Below, piece after piece: positions 44,653-54,508 of a stretch of DNA of 64,000 nucleotides. Position 1 is the first letter of the stretch, and every line of letters begins with the position of its first letter. The notes under the pieces were generated by a model, which ran no database searches, was not told the DNA's origin, and saw only the letters and a list, made by a program, of their open reading frames with translations. The stretch is taken from positions 141,605 through 205,604 of the forward strand of contig BOLD01000006.1 in assembly GCA_016861345.1 (NCBI GenBank). Reading direction: 5' to 3'. Made by a program: the position numbers and the translations under genes. The DNA is from Oligoflexia bacterium. Its GTDB lineage: Bacteria; Bdellovibrionota; Bdellovibrionia; Bdellovibrionales; Bdellovibrionaceae.

Positions 44653-45410
44653 TGTCTAAAACTATACGAAGCCTTTCATTAATTTGTCTTGTCGGTTTGT
44701 TGCTCGCTGTTACTCAGGCGGCGTTCGCGCAGGTTACATTACCGACAGTAAATTTGGGTTTTAAGACGACCGACAACCCAAATGATATTGTCAGTGCGAT
44801 TAAAATTGTGTTGGTGATGACGGTTCTGACACTTGCACCTGCTATTTTGATAATGATGACAGCATTTACTCGAATCATTATTGTGCTCAGTTTTCTTCGA
44901 CAAGCCTTAGGTGTTCAGCAAATGCCCCCCAATCAGCTGCTTGTGGGTTTGGCGTTGTTTTTAACTTTTTTTATCATGGGCCCAGCAATTACTGACATTA
45001 ACACAAAGGGAGTGCAGCCCTTTATTGCTGGTAAAATAAATCAAGACAAGGCGCTTGAAGAGACACTAGCTCCATTGAGAAAATTCATGCTGGCTCAAAC
45101 GCGCCCAGCTGACCTTTCTTTATTTGTCAGATTGGCCAAGATGGAAACGCCTAAAACTTTGGCGGATGTCCCGACTATGGTCCTGGTTCCCGCCTTTGTC
45201 ATTTCTGAGTTAAAAACAGCTTTTCAAATTGGATTTATAATCTTTTTGCCATTTTTAGTAATCGATATGGTGGCGGCCAGTGTCTTAATGGCAATGGGTA
45301 TGATGATGTTACCACCTGTCGTTATTTCGCTTCCTTTTAAAATCATGTTGTTCATTTTGGTTGATGGTTGGTCGCTGATTATTGGTTCAATGGTTAGCAG
45401 CTTTGGTTGA
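44652..45410 (+). CDS. fliP: Flagellar export gate protein FliP
   Basis: A 252-residue core protein of the type III export gate. A cleavable signal peptide ([16 protein letters not shown]) is followed by four membrane segments. Family sequences are plain: [30 protein letters not shown]-like [10 protein letters not shown], and [25 protein letters not shown] (each shown shortened here). It forms the FliP5-FliQ4-FliR1 pore. Overlaps fliO by one base. Confidence 0.96.
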   Translation: MSKTIRSLSLICLVGLLLAVTQAAFAQVTLPTVNLGFKTTDNPNDIVSAIKIVLVMTVLTLAPAILIMMTAFTRIIIVLSFLRQALGVQQMPPNQLLVGLALFLTFFIMGPAITDINTKGVQPFIAGKINQDKALEETLAPLRKFMLAQTRPADLSLFVRLAKMETPKTLADVPTMVLVPAFVISELKTAFQIGFIIFLPFLVIDMVAASVLMAMGMMMLPPVVISLPFKIMLFILVDGWSLIIGSMVSSFG

Positions 45411-45421
45411 AAAGAGGATCT

Positions 45422-45694
45422 ATGGGCGAGGATTTAGTACTTAAATTGGGTCAGGATGCGATGAAAACGGTCGCTATGGTTGCTGGCCCTATTTTAATTG
45501 CAACCTTGGTGGTTGGTCTTGCGGTTTCAATTTTTCAGGCCTTGACCCAAATTAATGAGGCAACTTTGACGTTTATTCCAAAAATGATTGTTGTTGCTCT
45601 AGTGATTGCGCTTGCGGGTCCGTGGATGTTGGACGTGATGACGAGCTACACAACTCATTTATTTGAGAATATTGCAACTTTTGTAAGGGAGTAA
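45422..45694 (+). CDS. fliQ: Flagellar export gate protein FliQ
   Basis: A 90-residue protein with two membrane helices. The start MGEDLVLKLGQDAM behind GAGG gives the usual FliQ length; the longest frame would add five residues from inside fliP. AGPILIATLVVGLAVSIFQALTQINEATLTFIPK contains the typical FliQ QxxTQIxExTLxFxPK pattern. Lies 11 bases after fliP. Confidence 0.95.
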   Translation: MGEDLVLKLGQDAMKTVAMVAGPILIATLVVGLAVSIFQALTQINEATLTFIPKMIVVALVIALAGPWMLDVMTSYTTHLFENIATFVRE

Positions 45695-45697
45695 AAA

Positions 45698-46480
45698 GTG
45701 TTTCCGGGCTTTCAACAATTTCCAGAGGGACAAATCATTGCCTTCGCATTGATCTTTCTGCGTATAGTTGCCTTTGTGGTTGCCTGGCCAATTTTCGGAA
45801 CTCAAGTTGTCCCCGCGCAATTAAAGGTCCTTCTTGCAATTGTATTGAGCATTGTGATTTATCCAACAGTCTCATTTCAAAATGTCGATCTGATTCGAAT
45901 CTCTGACCAAATTGTTTTTCTTGCATTTCGTGAAGTTATGATTGGTTTGTTTTTAGGTTATCTGCTTCGATTTTTCTTCTTCGCGCTCAGTGTTGCTGGA
46001 GAATTAATTGGAATTTCAGCAGGGTTGGCTTCAGCGCAACTCTTTAATCCAGCAATGGGTGCCCAAAGTAATGTCTATGAGCAAGTCCATGTTATGTTGG
46101 CCACGCTATTCATTCTGGCAATGAATGGGCACCATCTTTTCATACAAGGCCTATCGCAAAGTTATGAATTGGTTCCAATTGCATCAATAGCAATCAAGCA
46201 TGAGGGATTTACTACTGTAGCATATCTTGTCAAAGATGCCTTTTTGATGGGATTTAAAATGGCGGCGCCCGTAACTGTAGCTATATTTTTGGCAAATTTG
46301 GCGATGGGAATAATGGGTCGAGCGGTACCTCAGCTCAATGTCATGATGACAAGCATGCAGGTGACTATTTTAGTTGGGACATTAGTCTTCTTTCTAAGTT
46401 TGCCTTTATATGTTGAAGAGCTCACTGGTGTTTTGACGGTCGTGGCAGATAAATTTTTTATGACGATGAGGGTGCTCTAG
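45698..46480 (+). CDS. fliR: Flagellar export gate protein FliR
   Basis: A 260-residue membrane protein, GTG start three bases after fliQ. FliR features: RIVAFVVAWPIFGTQVVPAQLK near the start, GISAGLASAQLFNPAMGAQ, and AVPQLNVMMTSMQVTILVGT. It forms the asymmetric subunit of the export gate and contacts FlhB, whose gene follows immediately. Confidence 0.95.
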   Translation: MFPGFQQFPEGQIIAFALIFLRIVAFVVAWPIFGTQVVPAQLKVLLAIVLSIVIYPTVSFQNVDLIRISDQIVFLAFREVMIGLFLGYLLRFFFFALSVAGELIGISAGLASAQLFNPAMGAQSNVYEQVHVMLATLFILAMNGHHLFIQGLSQSYELVPIASIAIKHEGFTTVAYLVKDAFLMGFKMAAPVTVAIFLANLAMGIMGRAVPQLNVMMTSMQVTILVGTLVFFLSLPLYVEELTGVLTVVADKFFMTMRVL

Positions 46481-47545
46481 ATGGCTGATGATCAAGGTGA
46501 ACGCAGCGAAGAGGCAACGCAGACCCGGCGGGAAGACTTTCGCAAAAGGGGGCAAGTTGCTCAAACTAGAGAGCTTGCGAGCACGCTCTTTTTGCTAGCG
46601 GGCTTGGGTGCAATTTTTGCGCTCAGCAAATTCTTTTTCCAAGAGCTGAATCAGGTATTTCAATATTCCATGGGGCCAGATTTAGTGGCGCACATTCGTT
46701 CTGGTGACATTTTACCTGCAGTAAAATTTGCAGGTGAAAAAATATTTATCCTTGTAGCACCAGTGTTGTTGATCGCATTCATAATATCAATTGGATCCAG
46801 CATTCTACAGGTCGGATGGTTACAAGTTGAAGATGCGTTGACAATGAAATTCGAGAAAATTGATCCCATCAGCGGTTTTAAGAGAATTTTCAGTTTGCGA
46901 ACATTGATGGAAGGCGTGAAGGCCTTTCTCAAGCTTTGTCTGATCATCGGCATCGTTTATTTAGTGTTGAAGGGCGAAGCCATTCGCATGATGTATATGA
47001 TTCAATTTGATACCAGTCAAATTGTCTCGTATTTGGGAAGTATCACAGCCAAACTTCTGGGTGGTGTTGGTGTAGCGATGGCAGCACTTGCAGCAGCTGA
47101 CTATTTCTTTCAGCGATGGGATCTTGAAAAGCAGATGATGATGACTAAACAAGAGATTAAAGAAGAACATAAATCTCGAGAAGGTGATCCCCTTATTAAA
47201 TCACGCATCCGTCGTGTCCAAAGAGAGATGGCGAATAAGCGAATGATGGAGAAAGTTCCCCAAGCCGATGTGATTATCACAAATCCCACTCATATCGCTG
47301 TGGCTTTAAAATACGATGCGAACCTGCCGGCCCCGCAGCTCATTGCAAAAGGTGCGGATCTGATTGCAGAGAAAATTAAGGCGCTAGCAAAAGAGAACAA
47401 TATTCCAGTTATTGAAAATAAACCGCTTGCGCGAACAATTTATAAAACAATGAAGCTGGGTCAAGTAATTCCACGGGAACTCTTTGTCGCTGTGGCAGAG
47501 GTCCTGTCTTATGTTTATCGCTTAAAGAAGAAAGTGAAGAGGTAA
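46481..47545 (+). CDS. flhB: Flagellar export switch protein FlhB
   Basis: A 354-residue protein with four membrane helices and a cytoplasmic autocleavage domain. The NPTH site is at 268-271 (VIITNPTHIAVALKYD); cleavage after Asn switches export from hook to filament substrates. The N-terminal RREDFRKRGQVAQTREL and the MTKQEIKEEHKSREGDP linker are classic. Starts directly after the fliR stop codon. Confidence 0.96.
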   Translation: MADDQGERSEEATQTRREDFRKRGQVAQTRELASTLFLLAGLGAIFALSKFFFQELNQVFQYSMGPDLVAHIRSGDILPAVKFAGEKIFILVAPVLLIAFIISIGSSILQVGWLQVEDALTMKFEKIDPISGFKRIFSLRTLMEGVKAFLKLCLIIGIVYLVLKGEAIRMMYMIQFDTSQIVSYLGSITAKLLGGVGVAMAALAAADYFFQRWDLEKQMMMTKQEIKEEHKSREGDPLIKSRIRRVQREMANKRMMEKVPQADVIITNPTHIAVALKYDANLPAPQLIAKGADLIAEKIKALAKENNIPVIENKPLARTIYKTMKLGQVIPRELFVAVAEVLSYVYRLKKKVKR

Positions 47546-47546
47546 A

Positions 47547-49646
47547 ATGGAAGATTTATTTATCTTTCTTAAGCGCTTTGAGAAATATACTAAGAACACT
47601 GACTTGTTAGTGGCCTTTGGTTTGTTAGCCGTATTGACTGTTATGGTTATTCCACTTCCGCCATTCATGCTGGATTTGGCTCTCACATTTTCATTGGCAA
47701 TCAGCATACTGATCCTTCTTGTTTCTATTTATGTGAATAAGGCTTTGGAGTTTAGCGTCTTTCCGACTTTGCTTTTAATGACAACTCTTTACCGATTGTC
47801 TCTGAACGTTGCGACAACTCGTTTGATTCTGACACATGGACACGAAGGTCCCAAGGCTGCGGGTGAAGTGATACAGGCTTTCGGTAACTTTGTTATCGGA
47901 AATAACTACGTCATCGGTTTAATTGTCTTCGTTATTCTTGTCATCATTAACTTCGTGGTGATCACAAAAGGTTCGGGCCGGGTTGCAGAGGTCGCTGCGC
48001 GCTTCACCTTGGATGCAATGCCCGGTAAGCAAATGTCAATTGATGCTGATTTAAATGCGGGATTGATTAATGAACAAGAGGCAAGGCGTCGACGAAAAGA
48101 AATTGAATCTGAGGCTGACTTCTACGGATCAATGGACGGTGCGAGCAAGTTTGTTCGAGGAGATGCCATTGCCGGCATTATCATCACGCTTGTAAACGTC
48201 ATTGGTGGTCTTTTAATCGGAGTTCTGCAAAAGGGTTTGGATATTGGAACTGCTGCTAAATATTACACAATGCTCACCATTGGTGATGGATTGATTGCTC
48301 AAATTCCCGCCCTGATTATTTCAACAGCAGCTGGTGTGGTTGTGACTCGGGCGAATAATAATGGAAAAAATATGGGTCAAGAGATGGTTGGCCAGCTCTT
48401 GTTTAACTCTCGAGCGCTTTATATTTCTGGCGGCGTTTTTGGTTTGTTGGCACTGGTGCCTGGTCTGCCAAAAGTGGCTTTTATATTTGTTGGCGGTGTT
48501 TTAGGCCTCATCGGCTGGGTGATGCAGAAATATCAAGAAGAAGAGAAAATTGCTGCTCGCAAGAAAGAGGAAGAAGTCGAGGCTTCTCCCAAAAAAGAGA
48601 ATATCGAAGGACTTTTACCTTTGGATATGATCGAGCTTGAGGTGGGTTACGGTCTCATCAATATTGTTGAAAGTGATCAAAGTGGTGACCTGCTTGAAAG
48701 AATTCGCAGTATCCGTAAACAATTTGCTCTTGATTTGGGTATTGTGGTTCCCAGTATTCATATCCGAGATAATTTGCAGCTCCAATCGGGCGAGTACCGA
48801 TTGTTAATTAAGGGAAATAAGGTAGCCGGTGGAATTCTGCGGCCGGATGCCCTTTTGGCGATGGATCCTGGAAATGTTGTAGATCCTATTGATGGCGTGC
48901 CAACGAAAGAGCCGGCCTTCGGACTTGATGCAATTTGGATTTCACCAACTATGAAAGAGCAGGCCGAGATGTCTGGCTATACAGTTGTTGATTTACCAAC
49001 TGTGATGGCAACTCACATTACTGAAGTTGTGCGCAGTCATGCACATGAACTGCTTGGAAGACAAGAGGCTGCAGCTCTGGTTGAAAACTTTAAGAAGACG
49101 CATCCTAAAGTTGTTGAAGATCTGATCCCTGAGCACCTGTCCTTGGGTGCTGTTGTTCGCGTTTTGCAAGGCCTCTTAAAGGAGCAGGTTTCTATTCGTG
49201 ACTTAAGGACCATTTTTGAAACTTTGGCAGATGAAGCTACAAAATCAAAGGATGTTGAGGTCCTCACAGAAGCTGTCCGAAAGGCTTTAGCCCGTGCAAT
49301 CACGACGAAGTATGTTAACGAGGCCAATACGGTGAATGTGATGACACTTCATCCGCAGGTCGAAGAAATGTTAGCGAATTCACTTCTCCAAACGGAACAG
49401 GGCGTGCAGTTGATTATGGATCCTCAGTCTGCACAAAAATTGATTACAGAAATAGCTCATACTGTAGAGGAGCATCCAGAGATTGCTGGTCAGCCAATCC
49501 TTCTCACAAGCCCAACATCTCGGCGTCATCTCTTTAAGCTGACGAATCGATTTATTCCCCAGTTAGTTGTCTTGTCACATAACGAAATTACGTCCGACGC
49601 AAATGTTAAATCTGTCGGAGTTGTGGAGCTAGGTCATGCAAGTTAA
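47547..49646 (+). CDS. flhA: Flagellar export gate protein FlhA
   Basis: A 699-residue protein. Eight or so membrane helices fill the first 330 residues, with FHIPEP-family sequences such as RLSLNVATTRLILTHG and the cytoplasmic loop FTLDAMPGKQMSIDADLNAGLI, which lies at the ion-conducting part. A Lys/Glu-rich linker (about 330-355) leads to the cytoplasmic ring domain, which docks chaperone-substrate complexes. Overlaps flhF by 11 bases. Confidence 0.96.
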   Translation: MEDLFIFLKRFEKYTKNTDLLVAFGLLAVLTVMVIPLPPFMLDLALTFSLAISILILLVSIYVNKALEFSVFPTLLLMTTLYRLSLNVATTRLILTHGHEGPKAAGEVIQAFGNFVIGNNYVIGLIVFVILVIINFVVITKGSGRVAEVAARFTLDAMPGKQMSIDADLNAGLINEQEARRRRKEIESEADFYGSMDGASKFVRGDAIAGIIITLVNVIGGLLIGVLQKGLDIGTAAKYYTMLTIGDGLIAQIPALIISTAAGVVVTRANNNGKNMGQEMVGQLLFNSRALYISGGVFGLLALVPGLPKVAFIFVGGVLGLIGWVMQKYQEEEKIAARKKEEEVEASPKKENIEGLLPLDMIELEVGYGLINIVESDQSGDLLERIRSIRKQFALDLGIVVPSIHIRDNLQLQSGEYRLLIKGNKVAGGILRPDALLAMDPGNVVDPIDGVPTKEPAFGLDAIWISPTMKEQAEMSGYTVVDLPTVMATHITEVVRSHAHELLGRQEAAALVENFKKTHPKVVEDLIPEHLSLGAVVRVLQGLLKEQVSIRDLRTIFETLADEATKSKDVEVLTEAVRKALARAITTKYVNEANTVNVMTLHPQVEEMLANSLLQTEQGVQLIMDPQSAQKLITEIAHTVEEHPEIAGQPILLTSPTSRRHLFKLTNRFIPQLVVLSHNEITSDANVKSVGVVELGHAS

Positions 49647-51081
49647 AAAATTCGAAGCACGCACGATGAAGGAAGCTCTTGAGATGGTGAAAAGTCAGCT
49701 CGGCCCAGAGGCTATAATCTTGAGCGCAAAAGATAATAGTAAGGGTTTCGGGTTAGTTGGCCAAGGAAGTGTAGAAATCACTGCGGCAATTTCTCAAGAG
49801 GCTTTAAAGAAAAAGCAGTTTGCAGAGTCACGCATGCGTGAGCAGGAGCGAGCACTGTTAACAAAAAGTCCCGCGAAAATTCAAAAGCAATTTATTGAAA
49901 AGTCAGTGAGTTCATTTATCGAAGAGAATGCTCCGCGGCCGCAGATTACAAAAACAAGGTACATTGAGATTGATGAAGAAGTGCCTCAAATGGCAGCACC
50001 TAATGCGGCACAAGAGAGAATTAAATCCGCAGCGCAAAGAGCTTGGAATGCACTTCATGTCCATGGAGAGATGGAAATTGAGCCAGTATCAGCGCCAGTT
50101 CCTGTTCCTCGGCCACAGCCTGTGCGACAGGCTGGCCCAGTCAATACACCAGCGACACCAATTCCACGTGCAGAGGTGGTTGAGATTGAAAAATTGCGGG
50201 CTGAATTAGCTGGATTAAAATCTGTTTTGGCAGGATTTCAAAAAGTTCCCCAGACCGTGATGACCCAGCATCCTGGTGCAGAGTTTGGTCTTGGTTACGA
50301 GTTCAGTCATATGTATGAAAAGTTGACTCAGGCCGGAGTGGCATCCGATTTGGCAGCAGAGATGTTGCTTGAAGCACAGAAGCAAATGTCGCCGATAAAG
50401 GCAAAGAATAAAGCCCTTGTTGATGCCTGGGTTGCAAAATATATTTTGGATACATCTAAGGTTGTTGATGGGGCTACGGCTTCAAAAATTCAAATATTTG
50501 TAGGTCCCGCAGGTAGTGGCAAGACGGCCACTATTGTGAAACTAGCCAGCCACTATGTTGTTAACCAAGGTAAAAAGGTTGCTCTAGTGACCACAGATAC
50601 GACAAAAGTTGGCGCAGCTGAGCAGTTGAGGATCTATGCTCAGATTTTGAATGTCCCATTTGCCATAATTAGAAGCTCTAAGGATTGGGATTATATCCAG
50701 CAGCAGTTGGCAGGATATGATTACATTCTATGTGACAGTACAGGAACTAGTTTAAAGACGATTGACGAAATTTCGATGCAGAAAAATCTTCTTCCTCGAG
50801 ATGCTGCAAATACCTCTGTCCACTTAGTTCTTTCTGCAACAGCGAAGGATCAAGATATGACAGAAATGGGTCGAAGATACAAGACTCTTGGATTCTCAGA
50901 CGTTGTATTTACATCTCTGGATGATTCAGTCATGCACGGAAGTATTTATAATTTTATGAAACGCTTTGATGTCCCACTGCATTCATTTGGATTGGGCCCT
51001 CGAGTTCCAGAGGATTATGAATTAGCAACTCGGGAAAGACTTTTGGATTTAATATTTAAGCTGACGAAGATGAAGAAATAA
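49636..51081 (+). CDS. flhF: Flagellar-placement GTPase FlhF
   Basis: A 481-residue SRP-type GTPase that sets the polar site and number of flagella together with FlhG. The N-terminus MQVKKFEARTMKEALEMVK is typical FlhF, followed by a variable Pro/Gln-rich region (about 95-195). The GTPase part has GPAGSGKTATIVKLA (G1), TTDTTKVGAAEQLRIYAQIL, CDSTGTS in place of the usual DTAG, and VLSATAKDQDM. The change from DTAG to CDSTG is common in FlhF. Confidence 0.94.
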   Translation: MQVKKFEARTMKEALEMVKSQLGPEAIILSAKDNSKGFGLVGQGSVEITAAISQEALKKKQFAESRMREQERALLTKSPAKIQKQFIEKSVSSFIEENAPRPQITKTRYIEIDEEVPQMAAPNAAQERIKSAAQRAWNALHVHGEMEIEPVSAPVPVPRPQPVRQAGPVNTPATPIPRAEVVEIEKLRAELAGLKSVLAGFQKVPQTVMTQHPGAEFGLGYEFSHMYEKLTQAGVASDLAAEMLLEAQKQMSPIKAKNKALVDAWVAKYILDTSKVVDGATASKIQIFVGPAGSGKTATIVKLASHYVVNQGKKVALVTTDTTKVGAAEQLRIYAQILNVPFAIIRSSKDWDYIQQQLAGYDYILCDSTGTSLKTIDEISMQKNLLPRDAANTSVHLVLSATAKDQDMTEMGRRYKTLGFSDVVFTSLDDSVMHGSIYNFMKRFDVPLHSFGLGPRVPEDYELATRERLLDLIFKLTKMKK

Positions 51082-51093
51082 GGAGCTATAGAT

Positions 51094-51921
51094 ATGACCT
51101 ACGCGGCAAGCTCAATGAGAAGAACGAAAACAGTTAGTATCACCTCAGGTAAAGGGGGCGTTGGTAAAACAACGATCGTTTCTAATCTGGCTTACAATCT
51201 TGCAAGACAGGGTAAGCGGGTTCTTATCTTTGATGGTGACCTTGGGATGGCAAATGTTGACATTTTTTTCGGAGTCAAATCAACAGGAAATATCCATCAG
51301 GTGCTGACGGGGGAAAAAACAATCCAGGAAATAGTAACCGAGCTCAATCCAAATATTGACTTGATTTCAGGCGGTAGTGGTGTGGTTGAGCTTAATCGAA
51401 TGAATGCATTCCAGCGTCGAGCTCTGGTGGATGCAGTTGCTGAGTTCGATCATCAATATGATTATCTTTTAATTGATACCGCGCCAGGTATTTCTGATAA
51501 CGTTCTTTATCTCAATGCAGCAGTTCAGAAGTCTGCAATTGTGATCACTCCTGATCCTGCTTCTCTTGCAGACTCTTATGCGCTCATTAAAATTCTACAT
51601 CAGGAATATAAAGAGAATAAATTTTCTATTATTTGTAACCAAGTTCGGGATGAGGTCGAGGGGATGCAGCTTTATAGTCGATTCAACGAAGTTGTGAATC
51701 GATTTCTCTTCATTGGTCTAGACTATTGGGGCTCTATTTCTCACGATATGGCTGTCAAGAAGTCTTCTCAGAATCAACGTCTCATTTTGAAACACGAGCC
51801 GTATTCTGAAGTGTCGCAACAGCTTATGAATATTTCCAACAAGTTAGAAAGATCGCTCATTAAGACAGATCAAAAAAATGGTCTTCAGTTCTTCTGGGAC
51901 CAGGTCGTCGGTGTAGCATAA
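51094..51921 (+). CDS. flhG: Flagellar-number ATPase FlhG (FleN, MinD-like)
   Basis: A 275-residue ParA/MinD-type ATPase. Deviant Walker A is SGKGGVGKTT, with LIFDGDLGMANVDIFFG and LIDTAPGIS following, all as in FlhG/FleN. It stimulates FlhF GTPase and limits flagellar number, consistent with the single polar flagellum of Bdellovibrio. The C-terminus ends in an amphipathic stretch (LQFFWDQVVGVA) that could touch membrane. AGGAG precedes the ATG. Confidence 0.94.
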   Translation: MTYAASSMRRTKTVSITSGKGGVGKTTIVSNLAYNLARQGKRVLIFDGDLGMANVDIFFGVKSTGNIHQVLTGEKTIQEIVTELNPNIDLISGGSGVVELNRMNAFQRRALVDAVAEFDHQYDYLLIDTAPGISDNVLYLNAAVQKSAIVITPDPASLADSYALIKILHQEYKENKFSIICNQVRDEVEGMQLYSRFNEVVNRFLFIGLDYWGSISHDMAVKKSSQNQRLILKHEPYSEVSQQLMNISNKLERSLIKTDQKNGLQFFWDQVVGVA

Positions 51922-51981
51922 TTGATTTGGACTTTCGATAGCAGGAGAGCTTTGTTAAACTTAAGTTTCAAGGGGTAGGGG

Positions 51982-52767
51982 ATGGCAAAACAAGCAGCAT
52001 TATTGAAGAAGTTTAAAGACGAGCCTCGAAGGATGACCTCCGACGAAAAAAATAAACTCATCACAGAGTATTCTCCTTTGATTAAGTTTATCGCTCAAAA
52101 AATAGCCTCTCGATTGCCTGCAAATATAGAAATTGATGATTTGATTTCAAGTGGTGTCATCGGCTTAATGGATGCCATCGATAAATTTGACCCTACACGA
52201 GATAATAAGTTCAAAACCTATGCTGAGTTTCGTATCCGTGGAGCTATCTTGGATGAACTTCGTTCACAGGACTGGGTGCCCCGATCAATTCGGGATAAAT
52301 CGAAAATCCTAGATAAGACTATTGTTCAACTTGAAACGGAACTTGGTCGATCTGCAACGGATGAAGAAGTTGCTCAGGCTTTGAATATGTCCGTTGACGA
52401 ATATCATGACCTACTTAATCAGGTGCGGCCTGTGAGCTTGCTCTCAATTGATGAGGCCCAAACGTTTAGCACGACTGATAAGAAATCGATTCTGAATCTT
52501 CTTGAGGGCTGCAAGCTCAATAACCCTTACAATCAGCTCAATTTAAAACTGATTAAGAATTTTTTGACGACGGCAATCGAAGATCTTCCTGAAAGACAAC
52601 GCCTTGTACTTTCTCTGTATTATTATGAAGACCTGAACTTGAAAGAGATTGGCCGCGTGCTACGAGTAACAGAGTCTCGAGTATCTCAGCTTCATGCACA
52701 GGCGGTTTCTCGACTGCGCAATAAGCTCAACGCTGCTATCGGCGGCGGTGAGCTTGATATGACTTAA
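51982..52767 (+). CDS. fliA: Flagellar sigma factor FliA (sigma-28)
   Basis: A 261-residue sigma factor. Region 2 reads IDDLISSGVIGLMDAIDKFDP, KFKTYAEFRIRGAILDELRSQDWVPRS, the FliA/WhiG hallmark. Region 3 and region 4 (LPERQRLVLSLYYYEDLNLKEIGRVL, ESRVSQLHAQAVSRLR) follow. It should direct late flagellar genes at TAAA-N15-GCCGATAA promoters; one such site lies at 56760. Sixty bases separate it from flhG, containing a 12-base palindrome (AAACTTAAGTTT) at 51957. Confidence 0.95.
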   Translation: MAKQAALLKKFKDEPRRMTSDEKNKLITEYSPLIKFIAQKIASRLPANIEIDDLISSGVIGLMDAIDKFDPTRDNKFKTYAEFRIRGAILDELRSQDWVPRSIRDKSKILDKTIVQLETELGRSATDEEVAQALNMSVDEYHDLLNQVRPVSLLSIDEAQTFSTTDKKSILNLLEGCKLNNPYNQLNLKLIKNFLTTAIEDLPERQRLVLSLYYYEDLNLKEIGRVLRVTESRVSQLHAQAVSRLRNKLNAAIGGGELDMT

Positions 52768-52818
52768 TCTCATCGCGTTAAGTATTGCAGTAGCTACCGG
52801 CCTGGTTTAAGTCAGGCT

Positions 52819-53433
52819 ATGAAGTCTATATTTATAGCCATAATTTTTGTTTTCCTAGCCGAATACACTTACGCTCAAAATTGCGAGCAGCAGTTCATTG
52901 ATCTAAAAAATAAGATTTATTATCGATATTCTCTTGAAGAGAAAAGAAAGATATTAGAGCGCGTCCGCCTGGCGATGACAACATCAGAAAATGAAGAGCT
53001 TTCTTCACTTGCAAATAAGTTTAAATCCATACCTGCAGATTCAAACGATCATATGAATGACCTTTATATTCTTCAGAACGAAGCTCGAAGGATTGTGCGA
53101 ACTGTGACTGCTCGTGCGGGCTTCAAAGTATTGAATGCTGATCAGGGCAGTCCTTTTGATGCCTTAATTGGGGAAAAAACAGCAGATGATGGTTTCACTG
53201 ATTATTATATCGAAGTCAGAAGTCTTTTGATTCGAAAAGATTCAAAACCCCATGTGACAATCTGGGCTTACCGTGAAAATCCAAAAATAAATCCATGGAA
53301 GATGATTTCGATCGGAGTAGTGGAGTCATCAGATCAAGACTATGCTTCTTGGCGTGGCGCTGACGGAGTTCGATCAATTGGTTTAATGAAGGATTTTATC
53401 AAATCACAAATGCCTCTGGCCTGTCAGCTTTAA
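52819..53433 (+). CDS. Secreted protein of unknown function
   Basis: A 204-residue protein with a Sec signal (KSIFIAIIFVFLAEYTYA). The mature part starts with NCEQQF and ends with LACQL, so the two cysteines may bridge the termini. The first 100 residues are helical and charged, the rest mixed (FKVLNADQGSPFDALIGEK, YIEVRSLLIRKD). No family recognised. It comes 51 bases after fliA on the same strand and might be read from the flagellar operon. A small GGAGGG/CCTTCC hairpin follows. Confidence 0.72.
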   Translation: MKSIFIAIIFVFLAEYTYAQNCEQQFIDLKNKIYYRYSLEEKRKILERVRLAMTTSENEELSSLANKFKSIPADSNDHMNDLYILQNEARRIVRTVTARAGFKVLNADQGSPFDALIGEKTADDGFTDYYIEVRSLLIRKDSKPHVTIWAYRENPKINPWKMISIGVVESSDQDYASWRGADGVRSIGLMKDFIKSQMPLACQL

Positions 53434-53463
53434 CGGAGGGCAAACCTTCCAATCTGCCTTTAA

Positions 53464-54507
53464 TTAAACTTTTTCTGTAAATTGATCTTTAATCTTTTTC
53501 ATCAGGCGAGCTTCGGCTTGTCTGACCGCTTCCCGAGTAATTCCATATTTTTCACCGATTTCTTGAAGGGTCAGGGGATCGTCTGCCAAAAGACGTTCTT
53601 CAAGAATGATGGTTTCCTTTTCATTTAGAGTTGGGCGAATTTTTTCTATTCTATCCTTCAGTCGACTAATCTCTTCTTCTCGAGACAAAAGTTCATCTGG
53701 GGCTTCAGCAAAAGCAGATTGAAAGTCCTTAAGCGATACTCCAGAGTCGTCACTCAATGGTTGATCCAAACTGACATCGCGTCCTGACATTCGTTTTGAC
53801 ATCTCTTCAATTTCGTCCTCTGGAATCCCTAACTTTTGAGAAATAAGCTTAACGTCAGGTTTTTCGCCAAGTGCATCGAGTTGTTTTTTTTCACGCTGAA
53901 GCTGGTAGAAAAGCTTTTTTTGATTTTGAGTCGTTCCGATTTTCACCATCGAATACTGTTTCATTAAATACTCTTGAATGTAACCGCGAATCCACCAAAC
54001 GGCATAGGTAATCAGCCGCACTCCTTTGTAAGGATTGAAATCCTTCACGGCGTGCATGAGCCCCATATTGCCCTCCTGAATCAGGTCAATCATACGAGCT
54101 CCAAATTTTGAATACTCGGCCGCAATTTTCACCACAAATCTCAAGTTGGCTGTGACGAGAGCCTGGGCGGCCTTGGGGTCTTTGGTTTCGTAGTAATTTT
54201 TGGCAAGTTCAAGCTCTTGTTCTTTTGAAAGAAGGGGATATTTTCGAACTTCGGCCAGGTACAGGGCAACGGGATCGCTTGGCGTCAGGGCTTTTGTGTC
54301 ACTAACAGGTTCTGATGAGTAGAGGGACTCGTCTTCATGGTAAGAAAGCTGGGGTTGGACGATATCTTCATCGACAACCTCAGCATGAACCTTTTTAGCT
54401 TTTTTAGGTTGCAGTTTTTGAGCAACCTTCGGTTTCTTTATTTTTTCCTGAGGCTTCGCAGTCGTTTTTGTTTTTAATTTTGATTTCTTTTTTTGGGGTG
54501 TTGCCAT
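53464..54507 (-). CDS. rpoH: RpoH-like (sigma-32) RNA polymerase sigma factor
   Basis: A 347-residue sigma factor. After a Lys-rich extension of about 60-80 residues come region 1.2 (DPVALYLAEVRKYPLLSKEQE), region 2 (ANLRFVVKIAAEYSK, DLIQEGNMGLMHAVKDF, ITYAVWWIRGYIQEY) and the RpoH box QKKLFYQLQ (E. coli QRKLFFNLR). Region 4 has LQEIGEKYGITREAVRQAEA. E. coli RpoH has 284 residues, so the extension is unusual. It should direct heat-shock genes. The gene follows the PHA-system gene by one base and is presumably read with it. Confidence 0.9.
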   Translation of the reverse strand: MATPQKKKSKLKTKTTAKPQEKIKKPKVAQKLQPKKAKKVHAEVVDEDIVQPQLSYHEDESLYSSEPVSDTKALTPSDPVALYLAEVRKYPLLSKEQELELAKNYYETKDPKAAQALVTANLRFVVKIAAEYSKFGARMIDLIQEGNMGLMHAVKDFNPYKGVRLITYAVWWIRGYIQEYLMKQYSMVKIGTTQNQKKLFYQLQREKKQLDALGEKPDVKLISQKLGIPEDEIEEMSKRMSGRDVSLDQPLSDDSGVSLKDFQSAFAEAPDELLSREEEISRLKDRIEKIRPTLNEKETIILEERLLADDPLTLQEIGEKYGITREAVRQAEARLMKKIKDQFTEKV

Positions 54508-54508
54508 A

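Noticed and set aside
50391..50398. GCCGATAA inside flhF
   Set aside because: It lies within coding sequence and has no -35 resembling TAAAGTTT at the right distance.
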